From positions 62,001-126,000 of the forward strand of contig CALMII010000020.1 in NCBI GenBank assembly GCA_937864115.1: a stretch of DNA of 64,000 nucleotides, read 5' to 3'. Source of the stretch: an uncultured Steroidobacter sp. Lineage in GTDB: Bacteria > Pseudomonadota > Gammaproteobacteria > Steroidobacterales > Steroidobacteraceae. The notes under the pieces were generated by a model. The model searched no databases. It was not told where the DNA came from and saw only the letters and a program-made list of their open reading frames with translations. Shown in pieces: positions 38,138-47,584 of this stretch (positions are counted from its first letter, which is position 1; every line of letters starts with the position of its first letter). The position numbers were made by a program, and so were the translations under genes.

Positions 38138-38980
38138 ATGCGTCTGGGTGATCGGCGCGAAAGCAGCAATGTCGAAGATCGTCGCGGCATCCGTTATGGC
38201 CGCGCCGGCGGGATCGGTCTCGGGACCATCGTCCTTGCCCTCGTGGCGATGTATTTCGGACAGGATCCGAACGTCGTGCTGCAGGGGATGCAGGAGCAGG
38301 GCCCGGTGCAGGAGCAGCAGGTCCCGTATCAGGAATCGGCGACCGAAGCGGAGGCGCGCGTCCTCGTCTCGAAAGTGCTCGCCGACACCGAAGATACCTG
38401 GGGCGCGATCTTCGCCTCGGCGGGCCGCGCCTACGAGCAGCCGAAGCTGGTGCTCTTTTCCGAAGGCGTGCAGACCGGTTGCGGTTTCGGCCAGTCGGCG
38501 ATGGGCCCGTTCTACTGTCCTGCCGATCACAAGGTCTACATCGACCTGACTTTCTACCAGGAACTGAAGGATCGCTTCGGCGCGCCCGGCGACTTCGCGC
38601 AGGCATACGTCATCGCCCACGAAGTCGGCCATCACGTGCAGACGCTGCTGGGCATATCAGAGAAGACCACCGCCGCGCGTCAGCGCGCGAGCGAAGCCGA
38701 GGCCAACGCGATTTCAGTACGCCAGGAACTGCAGGCCGACTGCTTCGCCGGCATCTGGGCACACAACGCCGATCAGTCCCGACCGCTGCTCGAATCCGGC
38801 GATGTCGAAGAAGGCCTCAATGCCGCCGCCGCCATCGGCGATGACCGGCTCACCCAGGGTCGCGCACCGCCGGAAGCGTTCACGCACGGCACGTCCGAAC
38901 AGCGCGTGCGCTGGTTCAAGCGCGGCCTAGACACCGGCTCGATGGATCAGTGCGATACGTTCGCAGCGCGGTCGCTTTAA
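38138..38980 (+). CDS. Neutral zinc metallopeptidase, YpfJ-like
   Basis: ATG 38138 has GGGGAG upstream; the longer open frame lacks homology. The 280-residue protein has one membrane span (about 25-41, GIGLGTIVLALVAMYF) and a zinc-binding HEVGHH (161-166), with a downstream ELQADCFAG likely supplying the third ligand. This matches the YpfJ/zinc_peptidase family of putative membrane-anchored proteases. The substrate is unknown. It lies 123 bases downstream of the glycosyltransferase. Confidence 0.93.
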   Translation: MRLGDRRESSNVEDRRGIRYGRAGGIGLGTIVLALVAMYFGQDPNVVLQGMQEQGPVQEQQVPYQESATEAEARVLVSKVLADTEDTWGAIFASAGRAYEQPKLVLFSEGVQTGCGFGQSAMGPFYCPADHKVYIDLTFYQELKDRFGAPGDFAQAYVIAHEVGHHVQTLLGISEKTTAARQRASEAEANAISVRQELQADCFAGIWAHNADQSRPLLESGDVEEGLNAAAAIGDDRLTQGRAPPEAFTHGTSEQRVRWFKRGLDTGSMDQCDTFAARSL

Positions 38981-39007
38981 TCAGGCGGACTCCGTTTCCT
39001 CTTCTTC

Positions 39008-39091
39008 CTGTGGGGCCGGCTTCAGCCGGCCTCTGACTGTAGGTCAGGCTTTAGCCTGACATCCAGAGGCCGGCTGAAGCCGGCCCCACAG
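39008..39091. repeat. Composite REP-like element (family B), copy 6
   Basis: A full GGCCGGC...GCCGGCC-type outer palindrome with a complete TGTAGGTCAGGCTTTAGCCT unit nested in the middle. It separates the YpfJ-like gene from the convergent ppnP. Confidence 0.93.
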
Positions 39092-39105
39092 AAGACCCGT
39101 CGTTC

Positions 39106-39393
39106 CTACCCCAGAAACTCGCACAGATACGCCACCGCTCCGCCGACCGCCCGCACATCGAAGCCGCTGTTCGCGGCCACTTCGAAATACGTTCCCGCTG
39201 CGAACGTCTGCCACTCGCTGTTCACCGCGAGCTTCACGCTCAGCTGACCGCTGATCACGCTCATGCGCTCGGCGGCACCGGTGTTGAAATGAAATTCGCC
39301 GGGCGCGATCACGCCGACCGTCGCGCGCAGACCGTTGCGTTCGAAGCCGATGCTCTGAACGCCGCCGTCGAAGTAAGTGTTGTGCTTGAGCAT
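39106..39393 (-). CDS. ppnP: Pyrimidine/purine nucleoside phosphorylase
   Basis: A 95-residue cupin-like protein (LKHNTYFDGGVQSIGFERNG at the front, FHFNTGAAERMSVISGQLSV, TYFEVAANSGFDVRA, YLCEFLG at the end), which is the DUF1255/PpnP signature and usual length. It phosphorolyses nucleosides to base and ribose-1-phosphate. The start is set at ATG 39393, because the longer frame upstream has no homology. It is divergent from the orphan sheath gene, with the starts 138 bases apart. Confidence 0.95.
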   Translation of the reverse strand: MLKHNTYFDGGVQSIGFERNGLRATVGVIAPGEFHFNTGAAERMSVISGQLSVKLAVNSEWQTFAAGTYFEVAANSGFDVRAVGGAVAYLCEFLG

Positions 39394-39530
39394 GAGTCTC
39401 TCGTTCGTCGATGAAGTAAAGAAAGCCGACACGATCGTGATGGCGCGCGAGCATAGCGGATGCGCGAACACGTTCCACTGCAATCGGCAACTGTGTTAAT
39501 TTGGCGACAAATAAAGTACGGGGAGGAACG

Positions 39531-41177
39531 GTGCCGGAGCATTCGCTCGACGGTATCCAGATCGCACAGACGCCGCCTGCGGAGCACAAGATTGCCCGCA
39601 ACCGCGCGCAATCGACTGCCTTTGTCGGCCGCACATTGCGTGGTCCCCTCAACACGCCGCTCGTCGTGCGCAGCTTCGCGGATTTTCAGCAGATCTTCGG
39701 CGGACTGTGGCAGCCGAGTCCGCTGTCCTACGCAGTCGAACATTTCTTCGATCAGGGCGGACGTCAGGCCGTCATCGTGCGTGTCGCCAACCAGGCCGCA
39801 CCGGCCACCGTTTCCCTGCGCTGCGAACGCGAGTCGCTGGTGCTGGAGGCCTGCGCACCCGGCACGCGCGAGTTCCTGCGCGCTTCGATCGACTACGACA
39901 ATCTCGATCCCGCCGATGTACTGAGCTTCAACCTCGTCGTGCAGCGCGTGCGCGCGCCGGGGTCGGAGCGCATCGAAGAGCAGGAGATCTTTCGCACTGT
40001 GAACGTCGATCCGCTGTCGGATCGCAATGTCGCGAACGTGCTGGCCGGCTCTCATCTGGTGCGCGTGCGCGGCCAGGTGCCGAAGAGCCGTCCCGCGGTC
40101 ACGCTCATGCCCGGCACCAACCTGCCGGTCGGTTACGTCAGTTCGAGTCCGGACGGCGATGACGGCCGGCCGCTGAGCGACTACGACATCATCGGGTCGG
40201 CGGCGCGCGGCACCGGACTCTTCGCGCTCGCCGACCACGACGATCTCGCCTTCGTCTACATCCCGCCGCTGTCGCGCTCGACCGAGGTGGGTGCCAGCAC
40301 GCTGCTGGTCGCTGCGAGGTTCTGTCGCGAGCATCACGCGATGCTGATCGTCGATCCGCCGCTCGCCTGGGAAACCCCGGGTGCAGCGCTGCAGGGCCTG
40401 AAGGAACTCGACTTCTACAACGACAGTGCCGTGATGTTCTTTCCGCGTCTGGCGTGCATGGATCGCCTGCGCGGCCGGGCGGAGATCTTCGGCAACGGCG
40501 GCGCCGTGGCCGGGCTGCTGGCGCGCTCGGACGATGCGGACGCACTCGTACCGACGTCGCCCGAACCCGAACCCCTGCTGCGTGCCGGTGCGAGGCTGGC
40601 CAGGGAAGTGTCACCCGCCGATCGCCGGCGCCTGTCGCAGGCGGGAATCAATGTGCTGCAGACCGTTCGCGGCACGGATCGCACCCGCGCGCCATTGCGC
40701 ACGCTGGCTTGCGGCGCGAGCGTCTCCTCCGACGGTTCCTACCTGACGCCGCGGCGTTTCGTGCAGTCCGTCATCCGTGCCATCGAAAACGGCACTCGCT
40801 GGGCCGTCGTCCGTCCGCACGATCCGCTGGTCCAGCAGCGCGTGACCCGGCAGGTCGCCGAGTTCCTGACCGAGTTGCGTACGTCGGGCGCCTTCCGCAG
40901 CGCCCTGCCGGACAGCGCTTTTCTGGTGATCTGCGACGAACGCATCAACGATCCGCACGACGATCCTGGCGCCCTGAACCTGCTGGTGCAGTTGGCGGCG
41001 ATCCATGCAGGCGACTATCACAGCTACATGATCACCCACAGCCTGCGCAGCAGCACCGTGCGCCCGGTCGTCGTCAACCGGCTGGAAGCTTCGCTGCGGG
41101 TCGGCGACGAACTCGAACGCGAAATCACGATCCGTGTGGATCAGGAGAACGATTTCGTCCGGGTGCTGGCGGGGTAG
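39531..41177 (+). CDS. Contractile tail sheath-like protein, orphan
   Basis: The start is taken at GTG 39531, behind GGGAGGA; the TTG 30 bases upstream is less likely. The 548-residue protein begins with the conserved sheath N-terminal part (TAFVGRTLRGPLNTPLVVRS, FGGLWQPSPLSYAVEHFFDQ, GGRQAVIVRVAN). It ends with the sheath C-terminal domain (RTLACGASVSSDGSYLTPRR, IRAIENGTRWAVVRPHDPL, FLTELRTSGAF). In phages and contractile injection systems the sheath surrounds a tube and works with a baseplate. No tube, baseplate, gp16, spike or terminase gene is within at least 20 kb on either side. Its codon use equals that of the flanking core genes, so it does not look recently acquired. Confidence 0.9.
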   Translation: MPEHSLDGIQIAQTPPAEHKIARNRAQSTAFVGRTLRGPLNTPLVVRSFADFQQIFGGLWQPSPLSYAVEHFFDQGGRQAVIVRVANQAAPATVSLRCERESLVLEACAPGTREFLRASIDYDNLDPADVLSFNLVVQRVRAPGSERIEEQEIFRTVNVDPLSDRNVANVLAGSHLVRVRGQVPKSRPAVTLMPGTNLPVGYVSSSPDGDDGRPLSDYDIIGSAARGTGLFALADHDDLAFVYIPPLSRSTEVGASTLLVAARFCREHHAMLIVDPPLAWETPGAALQGLKELDFYNDSAVMFFPRLACMDRLRGRAEIFGNGGAVAGLLARSDDADALVPTSPEPEPLLRAGARLAREVSPADRRRLSQAGINVLQTVRGTDRTRAPLRTLACGASVSSDGSYLTPRRFVQSVIRAIENGTRWAVVRPHDPLVQQRVTRQVAEFLTELRTSGAFRSALPDSAFLVICDERINDPHDDPGALNLLVQLAAIHAGDYHSYMITHSLRSSTVRPVVVNRLEASLRVGDELEREITIRVDQENDFVRVLAG

Positions 41178-41183
41178 GAATCG

Positions 41184-41376
41184 GATTTCACACGGAGATC
41201 ACGGAGGGCACGGAGGTCGGAAGGGAGAAGAGAATTTCCACGGGGGAAGAATGGGAACACGGGGAGCACGGGGAAAGAAAATTTCTGCTCCGAGACTCCG
41301 TGCTCCACGTGTCCCCCGTGGAAATTTTCCTTCTCTTCTCCGACCTCCGTGCCCTCCGTGATCTCCGTGTGAAACC
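41184..41376. repeat. Family A long inverted repeat, copy 4
   Basis: GATTTCACACGGAGATCACG... and ...CTCCGTGATCTCCGTGTGAA with inner CACGGGG/CCCCGTG chains. It lies between the convergent sheath and EAL genes and ends nine bases before the EAL stop. Confidence 0.9.
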
Positions 41377-41384
41377 TCCTGCTC

Positions 41385-43259
41385 TTATCCGAACAGCGTC
41401 TGCAGCGGCTGCGGCTTCGCCAGGTGGAAGCCCTGGGCGAAGTCGATGCCCATCTCGAGCAGCTTGTCCTGCACGCGCTGCGATTCGACGCATTCGGCCA
41501 CCGTCTCGATGCCGCGATCCGCAGCGAGCTGCGTCACGGCGCGGACCTGGGACTCGGCGCGCACGCTGCTGCCGAGGCTGCGGATCAGCGAGCCGTCGAT
41601 CTTCACGCGGCTGACCGGCCACTTGTTGAGCGGGTCGAGTGTGCCGAGGCCGGAGCGGCAATTGTCCAGCGCCACGCGGCAGCCGACGTCGCGCAGCCGT
41701 GCCGACAGATTCTCCATGTCGTCTTCGTGTTCGAGCGCCGTCCGTTCGGAGATCTCGAACACCAGCAGCCCGGCCGGAATGGCGGTGCGGCAGACTTCGG
41801 CCACGATGAATTCCGCGAACTGCGGCGTGGCGAGCGACTGGCCCGCGACGTTCACGGAGAATTCCAGGCACGAGGTGCGCACGGTGACCGCGCGCTTGCG
41901 CAGCGTCTTCAGCAGTTCGCCGATGACCCAGCAGTCCAGTTCGGGCAGGAGCCGGCTCGACTCCGCGGCGGCAAAGAACGTGGGCGGACCGTGCAGCTTG
42001 CCGGCATCGCGCATCCGCAGCAGCACTTCGAAGCGCGGCGATGGCGCTGCTTCGCGCATGGCGGTGATTTTCTGCGCATACAGATCGAAGGAGCCCAGCC
42101 GCAACGCGGTGCGAATGCGATCGTCCATCGGCTGCAGCGACGGGGTCGCGGCTGTCGGGACGATGATCTTCGGCTCGTTGACGCTGATTCGGGGCGTCGC
42201 TGCTGCGGGCCTTGCTGCTGCCTTGGGAATTGTGGGCGCGACCTTCGCCGCAGGTTGCGGCCGGGGCGGAGGCGCGGGCGCAGCGGCCTGCGGTTGCGGC
42301 GGCAGTTTGGCCACCGACGCGATGACCGGCACTTCCGGCACGAGCATGGCGCTGAGCGCTGCAGTCGGCACGCGGGCGGCGAGCTGCGTCAGTTCATCGG
42401 TATCGACGCTGGCGAAATCGCGCGCGCGGTTGCTGCGGAAGAGCATGAGCAGGGCCACGACGCGCTGGGCCGGATCGCGCACGGGCACGACCAGCAGCTT
42501 GTAGGGCAGCTGCTGCGTCCTGCCGCTGGTGCCGTTCACCACGAGCGGTTCGTTGCGCGCCTGCATCCAGCGCAGCACGTGTTCGCGGATGTTGTCGATG
42601 GCGGCGTTGATCGACAGATCGGATTCGTCGGCACTCACGCAATGACTGAGCGTGAAGGGACGCCCGGGGAGCACGACGGCGCCGAAGGCGCAATCGATCA
42701 GCTCGGTCGCGAGCGTGAGGGTCTTGCGCAGCATCGCCGGCACCGGCATCGAGGGCAGCAGCTGCGTTGCCGCGACAACGGCCTGCCGCGTGCCGGCTTC
42801 GCGCATCGCGCCGGTCGGCAAGGGAACGATCTTGGCGCTGGCCGGCCATGCGTGACCGAGAATGGCGATGACCGGCGCGAGCATGCGCTCGACGGCATCA
42901 GCACTGCGGAAGCGGGCGCCGCTCGGCAGGTTGCGGCAGGCCACACCGATCGCGCCGACCACGGCGTTGTGCGTGTTGCGGACGACGAAGACGAAGGCCG
43001 TGTCATCGTCGGGATGCGCTGCCGCGGCTGCGGGCGCGGACGAGGTCGCCTGACGGGCGCGACCCAGCACGAGTTCGACGTGCATGCGGAAGTCGGGTTC
43101 TTCGACGCCGTCGTTGATCCAGAGCGACTGGGCCATCGCATCGTAGAAACTGATGCGCTCCGCAGGCGGGACCAGCATGCGGATGAGCTGCGCGTAGCTT
43201 GCGAAGGGCAGTTCATGACTGCCCGCGGAGCTCGCCGAGGGTTTGAGCACAGAAGACAT
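41385..43259 (-). CDS. GAF-like/EAL domain protein with degenerate loop
   Basis: ATG 43259, six bases after GGAGG. The 624-residue protein has an N-terminal region, a GAF-like middle (about 170-300, VPAMLRKTLTLATELIDCAF and LLVVPVRDPAQRVVALLMLF), a Pro/Ala-rich linker (about 315-370) and a C-terminal EAL domain. EAL motifs: EVLLRM instead of EAL, FSVNVAGQSL, FEISERTALEHE, ALDNCRSGLGTL where DDFGTG is expected (second Asp is Asn), VKIDGSLI, AECVES and QGFHLAKP. Loss of the second metal-binding Asp suggests weak or no c-di-GMP hydrolysis and perhaps a sensor role. No membrane segment. Confidence 0.88.
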   Translation of the reverse strand: MSSVLKPSASSAGSHELPFASYAQLIRMLVPPAERISFYDAMAQSLWINDGVEEPDFRMHVELVLGRARQATSSAPAAAAAHPDDDTAFVFVVRNTHNAVVGAIGVACRNLPSGARFRSADAVERMLAPVIAILGHAWPASAKIVPLPTGAMREAGTRQAVVAATQLLPSMPVPAMLRKTLTLATELIDCAFGAVVLPGRPFTLSHCVSADESDLSINAAIDNIREHVLRWMQARNEPLVVNGTSGRTQQLPYKLLVVPVRDPAQRVVALLMLFRSNRARDFASVDTDELTQLAARVPTAALSAMLVPEVPVIASVAKLPPQPQAAAPAPPPRPQPAAKVAPTIPKAAARPAAATPRISVNEPKIIVPTAATPSLQPMDDRIRTALRLGSFDLYAQKITAMREAAPSPRFEVLLRMRDAGKLHGPPTFFAAAESSRLLPELDCWVIGELLKTLRKRAVTVRTSCLEFSVNVAGQSLATPQFAEFIVAEVCRTAIPAGLLVFEISERTALEHEDDMENLSARLRDVGCRVALDNCRSGLGTLDPLNKWPVSRVKIDGSLIRSLGSSVRAESQVRAVTQLAADRGIETVAECVESQRVQDKLLEMGIDFAQGFHLAKPQPLQTLFG

Positions 43260-43425
43260 AGCCATCCTCCCGCGCCCATCATAGCGGCAGCGCCGCGAGT
43301 TCACTATTCCAAAGCAGGCCGGAAATCGGCGTATTCGAGCCGCATGTCGCGTCGCGACTCGTTCAGTGTCAAAGATCGCGACAGTGAATGCGCCGGGTTC
43401 CTGCGCGTTGTCATAACCCGATACG

Positions 43426-44331
43426 TCACAGCGTTGCGAAGGCCCGGACCGGAAACGTGCCCATGCCGCGAACCTTCGGCGGCACGGCCGAGAAACGCAG
43501 ACCGCTGACGGGCAACTGCTCGAGTCCGCGCAGATGTTCGACGATCGGAATGCCCGCGCCGAGCAGCTCGGTGTGCACGGGACGCCGGCCGTCGGCGGTG
43601 TCGTCGATGTTGTAGGAGTCGATGCCGACGAGCGCCGCGCCGTTCTCCTGCAGATACGTCGCGGCATCGGCCGTGAGGAATGGATGGCCTTCGAAGTACT
43701 GATCGGTGCGCCAGTGCGTCGCCCAGCCCGTGTGAACCAGCACGGCTCGTCCACGTACCTCCACCGGGGCGAATGCCTCGCGCGGGATGGCGCGACCTGC
43801 CATTCCCGTGACGCGCACGACGACGGCGTCGAGTCCGGTGAGCACGTCGAGGCGCAGCGCCGACAGATCGGCGCCATCCGCATAGCGATGGAACGGACTG
43901 TCGATGTACGTGCCCGTGTTCGACACCATCGTGATCCTGCCGATCTGGAATTCCGTACCTTCGGCGTACAACGCGCGCGATGCGGCGCGACTCAGGTGAT
44001 CGCAGATCAGCGGCGCCGGCAGACCCTTGTACGTGATCATGCCGTCCTCGATGGTGTGACTGAGATCGACGTGATGGGGGTCGGGTCCGGTCGTCGCTGC
44101 GACCGCGCTGCTGCGCTTGTGCGGCTCGCTCAGAATGGTTTTGCGCGAGATCGCGACGCGCCCGACCATGAGCAGGCGCAGGTCGCGGACGAGGTAGTTC
44201 GCCAGCGCATCGTCGGCGATGTCGTCGCCGTCGATGTCGAGGCGAAATCCCTGTCCCTGCAGTCCGCCGCCGTTCAGGAACTCGACTTCGAAATCGAACT
44301 GGACGCGCTTCGGCCCGACAGATGAATTCAT
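43426..44331 (-). CDS. Cyclase-family metal-dependent hydrolase
   Basis: The 301-residue protein starts at ATG 44331 with GGAGAG upstream. After about 85 N-terminal residues not typical of the family comes the cyclase (kynurenine formamidase-like) fold with HHVDLSHTIEDGMITYKG, then the metal-site stretch SNTGTYIDSPFHRYADG (Tyr where many members have His), VLVHTGWATHW and FSAVPPKVRG. Members hydrolyse N-formylkynurenine, isatin or related cyclic amides. The substrate is not predictable. The upstream 328-base gap holds no other gene. Confidence 0.88.
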   Translation of the reverse strand: MNSSVGPKRVQFDFEVEFLNGGGLQGQGFRLDIDGDDIADDALANYLVRDLRLLMVGRVAISRKTILSEPHKRSSAVAATTGPDPHHVDLSHTIEDGMITYKGLPAPLICDHLSRAASRALYAEGTEFQIGRITMVSNTGTYIDSPFHRYADGADLSALRLDVLTGLDAVVVRVTGMAGRAIPREAFAPVEVRGRAVLVHTGWATHWRTDQYFEGHPFLTADAATYLQENGAALVGIDSYNIDDTADGRRPVHTELLGAGIPIVEHLRGLEQLPVSGLRFSAVPPKVRGMGTFPVRAFATL

Positions 44332-44659
44332 GGCGGCTCTCCTGACGATGCAACGAGAACCGTAGCAGCTTCGGGTATTCGCAGTGCCGACAGGAAGAGG
44401 ACGGATCCGGACAAGAAAGAGAATGGCCGCAGATCCCTTCACCGACGACGCGGCAACGTGGCCGGCAATCCCTTGCCGCCCGGCAACGGCAGGCGCGTGC
44501 CGCGCGTCGCTGCGTCCCGCAGTTCCTGCAACTCGCTCTCCGCAGGGCCTTCGTTCAGGGGATGCCTCATGCATTGCCCAGGTCGTCGCGACGATAGTTG
44601 ACGCAAGCGTCGTAGACACCTGCATGTCGCAGGCAGCACGACCCATACGCGGAGCGATC
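44332..44659. other. Divergent intergenic region with a family C half-arm
   Basis: Between the cyclase start (minus) and the small plus-strand gene. It holds one half-copy of family C (GACAAGAAAGAGAATGGCCG at about 44411-44430) without its partner arm. No clear promoter boxes are seen. In-frame coding upstream of 44660 is possible but unsupported. Confidence 0.4.
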
Positions 44660-45001
44660 GTGAGCAGCCTGACTTCGAGTCCCTATCTTCCCCTTCCGCC
44701 GGTCGCCGCCGGTGTGGCGCGCAAGTCCGGCCGCGCCGTGTGCAGCGATCGCGGCGATGCCGTGTGGGAATGGCAGGTTGCCACGGGCGTGTTCGAACGC
44801 GACGTGACCGACGAGCAGTTGCGCCGGCTCGAAGCGCCGGACCTGCAGATCGTGGAATTCACGCCGACGGATACCGGCCAGCAGGCCGTGTGGAACCGCG
44901 ACACCGTACAGCGTCCCGCCTCCGTCGGTTCGCGCCGATCCCCGGCCCGTGCCGCCGGTCCGCTGGCCCAGCTCTGGGCCCTGCTGCGCGGAGTTTCCTG
45001 A
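44660..45001 (+). CDS. Small hypothetical protein upstream of the histidine kinase
   Basis: The most plausible start is GTG 44660 (GGAG six bases upstream); ATG 44624 is the alternative. The 113-residue product (SSLTSSPYLPLPPVAAGVAR, GDAVWEWQVATGVFERDVTD, ending PLAQLWALLRGVS) has no recognised domain and no obvious membrane span. The central part is acidic and Trp-containing. It lies 134 bases before the kinase on the same strand and may be co-transcribed. Confidence 0.6.
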   Translation: MSSLTSSPYLPLPPVAAGVARKSGRAVCSDRGDAVWEWQVATGVFERDVTDEQLRRLEAPDLQIVEFTPTDTGQQAVWNRDTVQRPASVGSRRSPARAAGPLAQLWALLRGVS

Positions 45002-45135
45002 TCCCCCGTTCGCGCGACTGCCTTACACTCCCCGGCAGTTCTCGACTGCGGTTTCTGCTGCTTCAGTCCGGTATCGGTTTGTGACGATGCTGCGGCGGCG
45101 AGTCCGCGCCGTTTGTGGTCAGGGGGAGGGTCCCT

Positions 45136-47478
45136 GTGGAACGACAGGGCATGATCGACGTTGCGATGTTCGGCGAACTGTTCACGCAGTTCGCGTCGAT
45201 GAGCAGCCACCTCATCTGGGTGTACGACCTGTATCCCGAAGAGCGGCTGGTGTTCGCCAGCCCGTCGTTCGAGCGCGTGTGGGGCCGCAAGGTGCAGGAC
45301 CTGTATGCCCGCCACCGGCTGTGGATGGAAAGCATCCATCCCGAGGACCGGCCCACCGTCGCCGAGCGCTACACCCACTGGCTCAACGCCACGCGCGAGG
45401 ACATCTACCAGCTCGAATTCCGCATCGTCCGCCCGGATGGCGACGTGCGCTGGATCTTCGATCACGGCCGGCGCATTTGCGATGCCTCGGGTCGCTCGGT
45501 GCGCCTCATCGGCATCGCCGAGGACATCACCCGGCGCAAGCAGGCCGAGGCCGCCCTGCGCGAGTCCGAACACAATTTCCGCCAGTTGGCTGATTCGCTG
45601 CCGCAACTGGTGTTCACCTGCGATCGGCAGGGGCGCCCCGACTTCTTCAGCTGGCGCTGGACCGAGTACACCGGTTATCCCGAAGCAGAGCTGCTGGCCG
45701 GCCGCTGGCTGGAATGCTTCCATCCCGACGAACGCCCCACCGTCATGGAGGCCTGGATCCGCTGCGTCGAGACCGGCTTCGCCTACGCCGCCGAAAGCCG
45801 CATCCGCGCCTGGAACGGCCAGTACCGCTGGTTCAAAGCCCGCGCCGTTCCCATCCGCAACACGGCGGGCGAGATCGTGCGCTGGTGCGGCGCCAACTTC
45901 GATCTGCACGACGAGCACGAACTGCGCGAGAAGCTGCAGATGGAGCGCGACCGCTTCACCACCATCGCCACCGCCGCGCCGGGCGTGCTGTATTCGCTGC
46001 GCCTGGATGCCGACGGTCGTCTGACCTTCCCCTTCGCGCCGGAAAAGATCCGCGACATCTACGGTTTCGACGCCGCGGTGCTCGAGACGGATGGCACCTG
46101 CATCCGCGAGCGCGTGCATCCCGATGACCTGCAGCACCTGAACGAGACCTTCACCCACTCGCGCCGGACGCTCGAACCCTGGCACATGGAATTCCGCGTG
46201 CAGCATCCGGAACGCGGCGAGATCTGGGTCGAGAGCACCATCATGCCGCGGCCGGAAGAGGGCGGCGCCATCGTGTGGCACGGCTATCTGACCGAGATCA
46301 CGGCGCGCAAACGCGCCGAGCGGCTGCAGTTCCATTCGCAGAAGCTCGAAGCGCTCGGCACGCTGTCCGGCGGCATCGCCCACGACTTCAACAATCTGCT
46401 GCTGGCGATCCGCGGCAACACGCGGCTGGCGATCGACGACCTGCCTGACGGCCATCCGGTGCAGACCAGCCTCGGCGAAGTCGAGCGCGCCGCAACGCGC
46501 GCCACCGAACTGGTGCGCCAGATCCTGTCGTTCGGCCGCCAGGGCGAATCGCGCCGCGAAGTGGTCCAGCTGCGTCCCGTGGTCGAAGAGGCGCTGAAGC
46601 TGCTGCGTGCGACGCTGCCGGCGATGATCCGCATCGTGCCGGTATTCCGTCCCGACGTGCCGCCGGTGTCGGTCGACCTGACCCAGGTTCACCAGATCAT
46701 CATGAATCTCGCTACGAATGCGGCGCATGCCATCGGCGATGCCGACGGCCAGCTCGAAGTGACCGTCGATGCGGCGACCATCCATCCCGAAGAAGTCGTG
46801 ACGGCTTCCGATCTCAAAGTCGGCCGCTATGCGCGCATCACGGTCAGCGACAACGGCTGCGGCATGGATCGCGCGACGCTCGAGCGCGTCTTCGATCCGT
46901 TCTTCACCACCAAGCCGCCGGGCCAGGGCACCGGTCTCGGCCTGTCGGTGGTGCACGGCATCGTGCGCGCGCATGCGGGCGCCGTGACGGCCTACAGCCA
47001 GCCGGGCAAGGGCACGACCTTCCGCATCTATCTGCCCGCTGCGTCCGCGGACGTCGCGCCTCACGAAGCGCCATCGCAGCCCCCCGTTCCCGGCAGCGGC
47101 GAACACGTCATGTACATCGACGACGAGGAAGCGCTGGTCTTCCTCGGCCAGCGCGTGCTGGAACGCATGGGCTACAAAGTCAGCGGTTTTTCCGATCCCG
47201 CGCAGGCATTGCAGGCGTTCACGCAATCGCCGCAATCGTACGACGTCGTCGTCACCGATCTGTCCATGCCGGGCATGTCGGGCTTCAACCTCGCGCGCGC
47301 CCTGCTGCAACTGCGCCCCGACGTGCCGATCGTCCTTACCACCGGCTACGTCCGCCCCGAAGACAAGGAAACCGCCAGCAAGAGCGGCATCCGCGAACTC
47401 ATCCTCAAGCCGAACACCGTCGAAGAACTCGGTCGTGCGCTCGACAAGCTGTTCGGGGAGATGCGACGGAAGGAATGA
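45136..47478 (+). CDS. Hybrid histidine kinase with three PAS domains and receiver
   Basis: GTG 45136 is chosen because GGGGGAGGG stands six bases before it; ATG further downstream would cut the first PAS. The 780 residues comprise PAS/PAC 1 (about 25-135), PAS 2 (about 145-265), PAS 3 (about 270-395), HisKA with the phospho-His416 in [15 protein letters not shown], HATPase_c (about 505-640, [24 protein letters not shown]) and a receiver (about 660-775) with acceptor Asp708 in [12 protein letters not shown]. It has no membrane span, so it senses a cytoplasmic cue. The H-D-F-N-N sequence is typical of the CckA/NtrB-like HPK group. No response regulator gene is adjacent. Confidence 0.95.
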   Translation: MERQGMIDVAMFGELFTQFASMSSHLIWVYDLYPEERLVFASPSFERVWGRKVQDLYARHRLWMESIHPEDRPTVAERYTHWLNATREDIYQLEFRIVRPDGDVRWIFDHGRRICDASGRSVRLIGIAEDITRRKQAEAALRESEHNFRQLADSLPQLVFTCDRQGRPDFFSWRWTEYTGYPEAELLAGRWLECFHPDERPTVMEAWIRCVETGFAYAAESRIRAWNGQYRWFKARAVPIRNTAGEIVRWCGANFDLHDEHELREKLQMERDRFTTIATAAPGVLYSLRLDADGRLTFPFAPEKIRDIYGFDAAVLETDGTCIRERVHPDDLQHLNETFTHSRRTLEPWHMEFRVQHPERGEIWVESTIMPRPEEGGAIVWHGYLTEITARKRAERLQFHSQKLEALGTLSGGIAHDFNNLLLAIRGNTRLAIDDLPDGHPVQTSLGEVERAATRATELVRQILSFGRQGESRREVVQLRPVVEEALKLLRATLPAMIRIVPVFRPDVPPVSVDLTQVHQIIMNLATNAAHAIGDADGQLEVTVDAATIHPEEVVTASDLKVGRYARITVSDNGCGMDRATLERVFDPFFTTKPPGQGTGLGLSVVHGIVRAHAGAVTAYSQPGKGTTFRIYLPAASADVAPHEAPSQPPVPGSGEHVMYIDDEEALVFLGQRVLERMGYKVSGFSDPAQALQAFTQSPQSYDVVVTDLSMPGMSGFNLARALLQLRPDVPIVLTTGYVRPEDKETASKSGIRELILKPNTVEELGRALDKLFGEMRRKE

Positions 47479-47570
47479 ATAGCCGCAAAAGGCGCAAGAG
47501 GCGCAAACAGATCGGATTTTCTTTTTCTGACTTTGCGCTTTTTTGCGCTTTTTGCGGCCATTCTCTTCTG
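47477..47570. repeat. Family C inverted repeat, copy 3
   Basis: Starts inside the last codons of the kinase gene (GAATAGCCGCAAAAGGCGCA) and is mirrored by GCGCTTTTTGCGGCCATTC. It separates the kinase and the convergent virJ-like gene. The right arm ends 15 bases before the latter's stop. Confidence 0.9.
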
Positions 47571-47584
47571 CCGTCTCTTCCGCA

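Noticed and set aside
36224..38635. Minus-strand frame across the L,D-transpeptidase, glycosyltransferase and YpfJ genes
   Set aside because: Spans three well-supported genes and a REP element, with shadow composition.
44683..47310. Minus-strand frame opposite the histidine kinase
   Set aside because: No motif and composition typical of antisense frames; the kinase is unambiguous.
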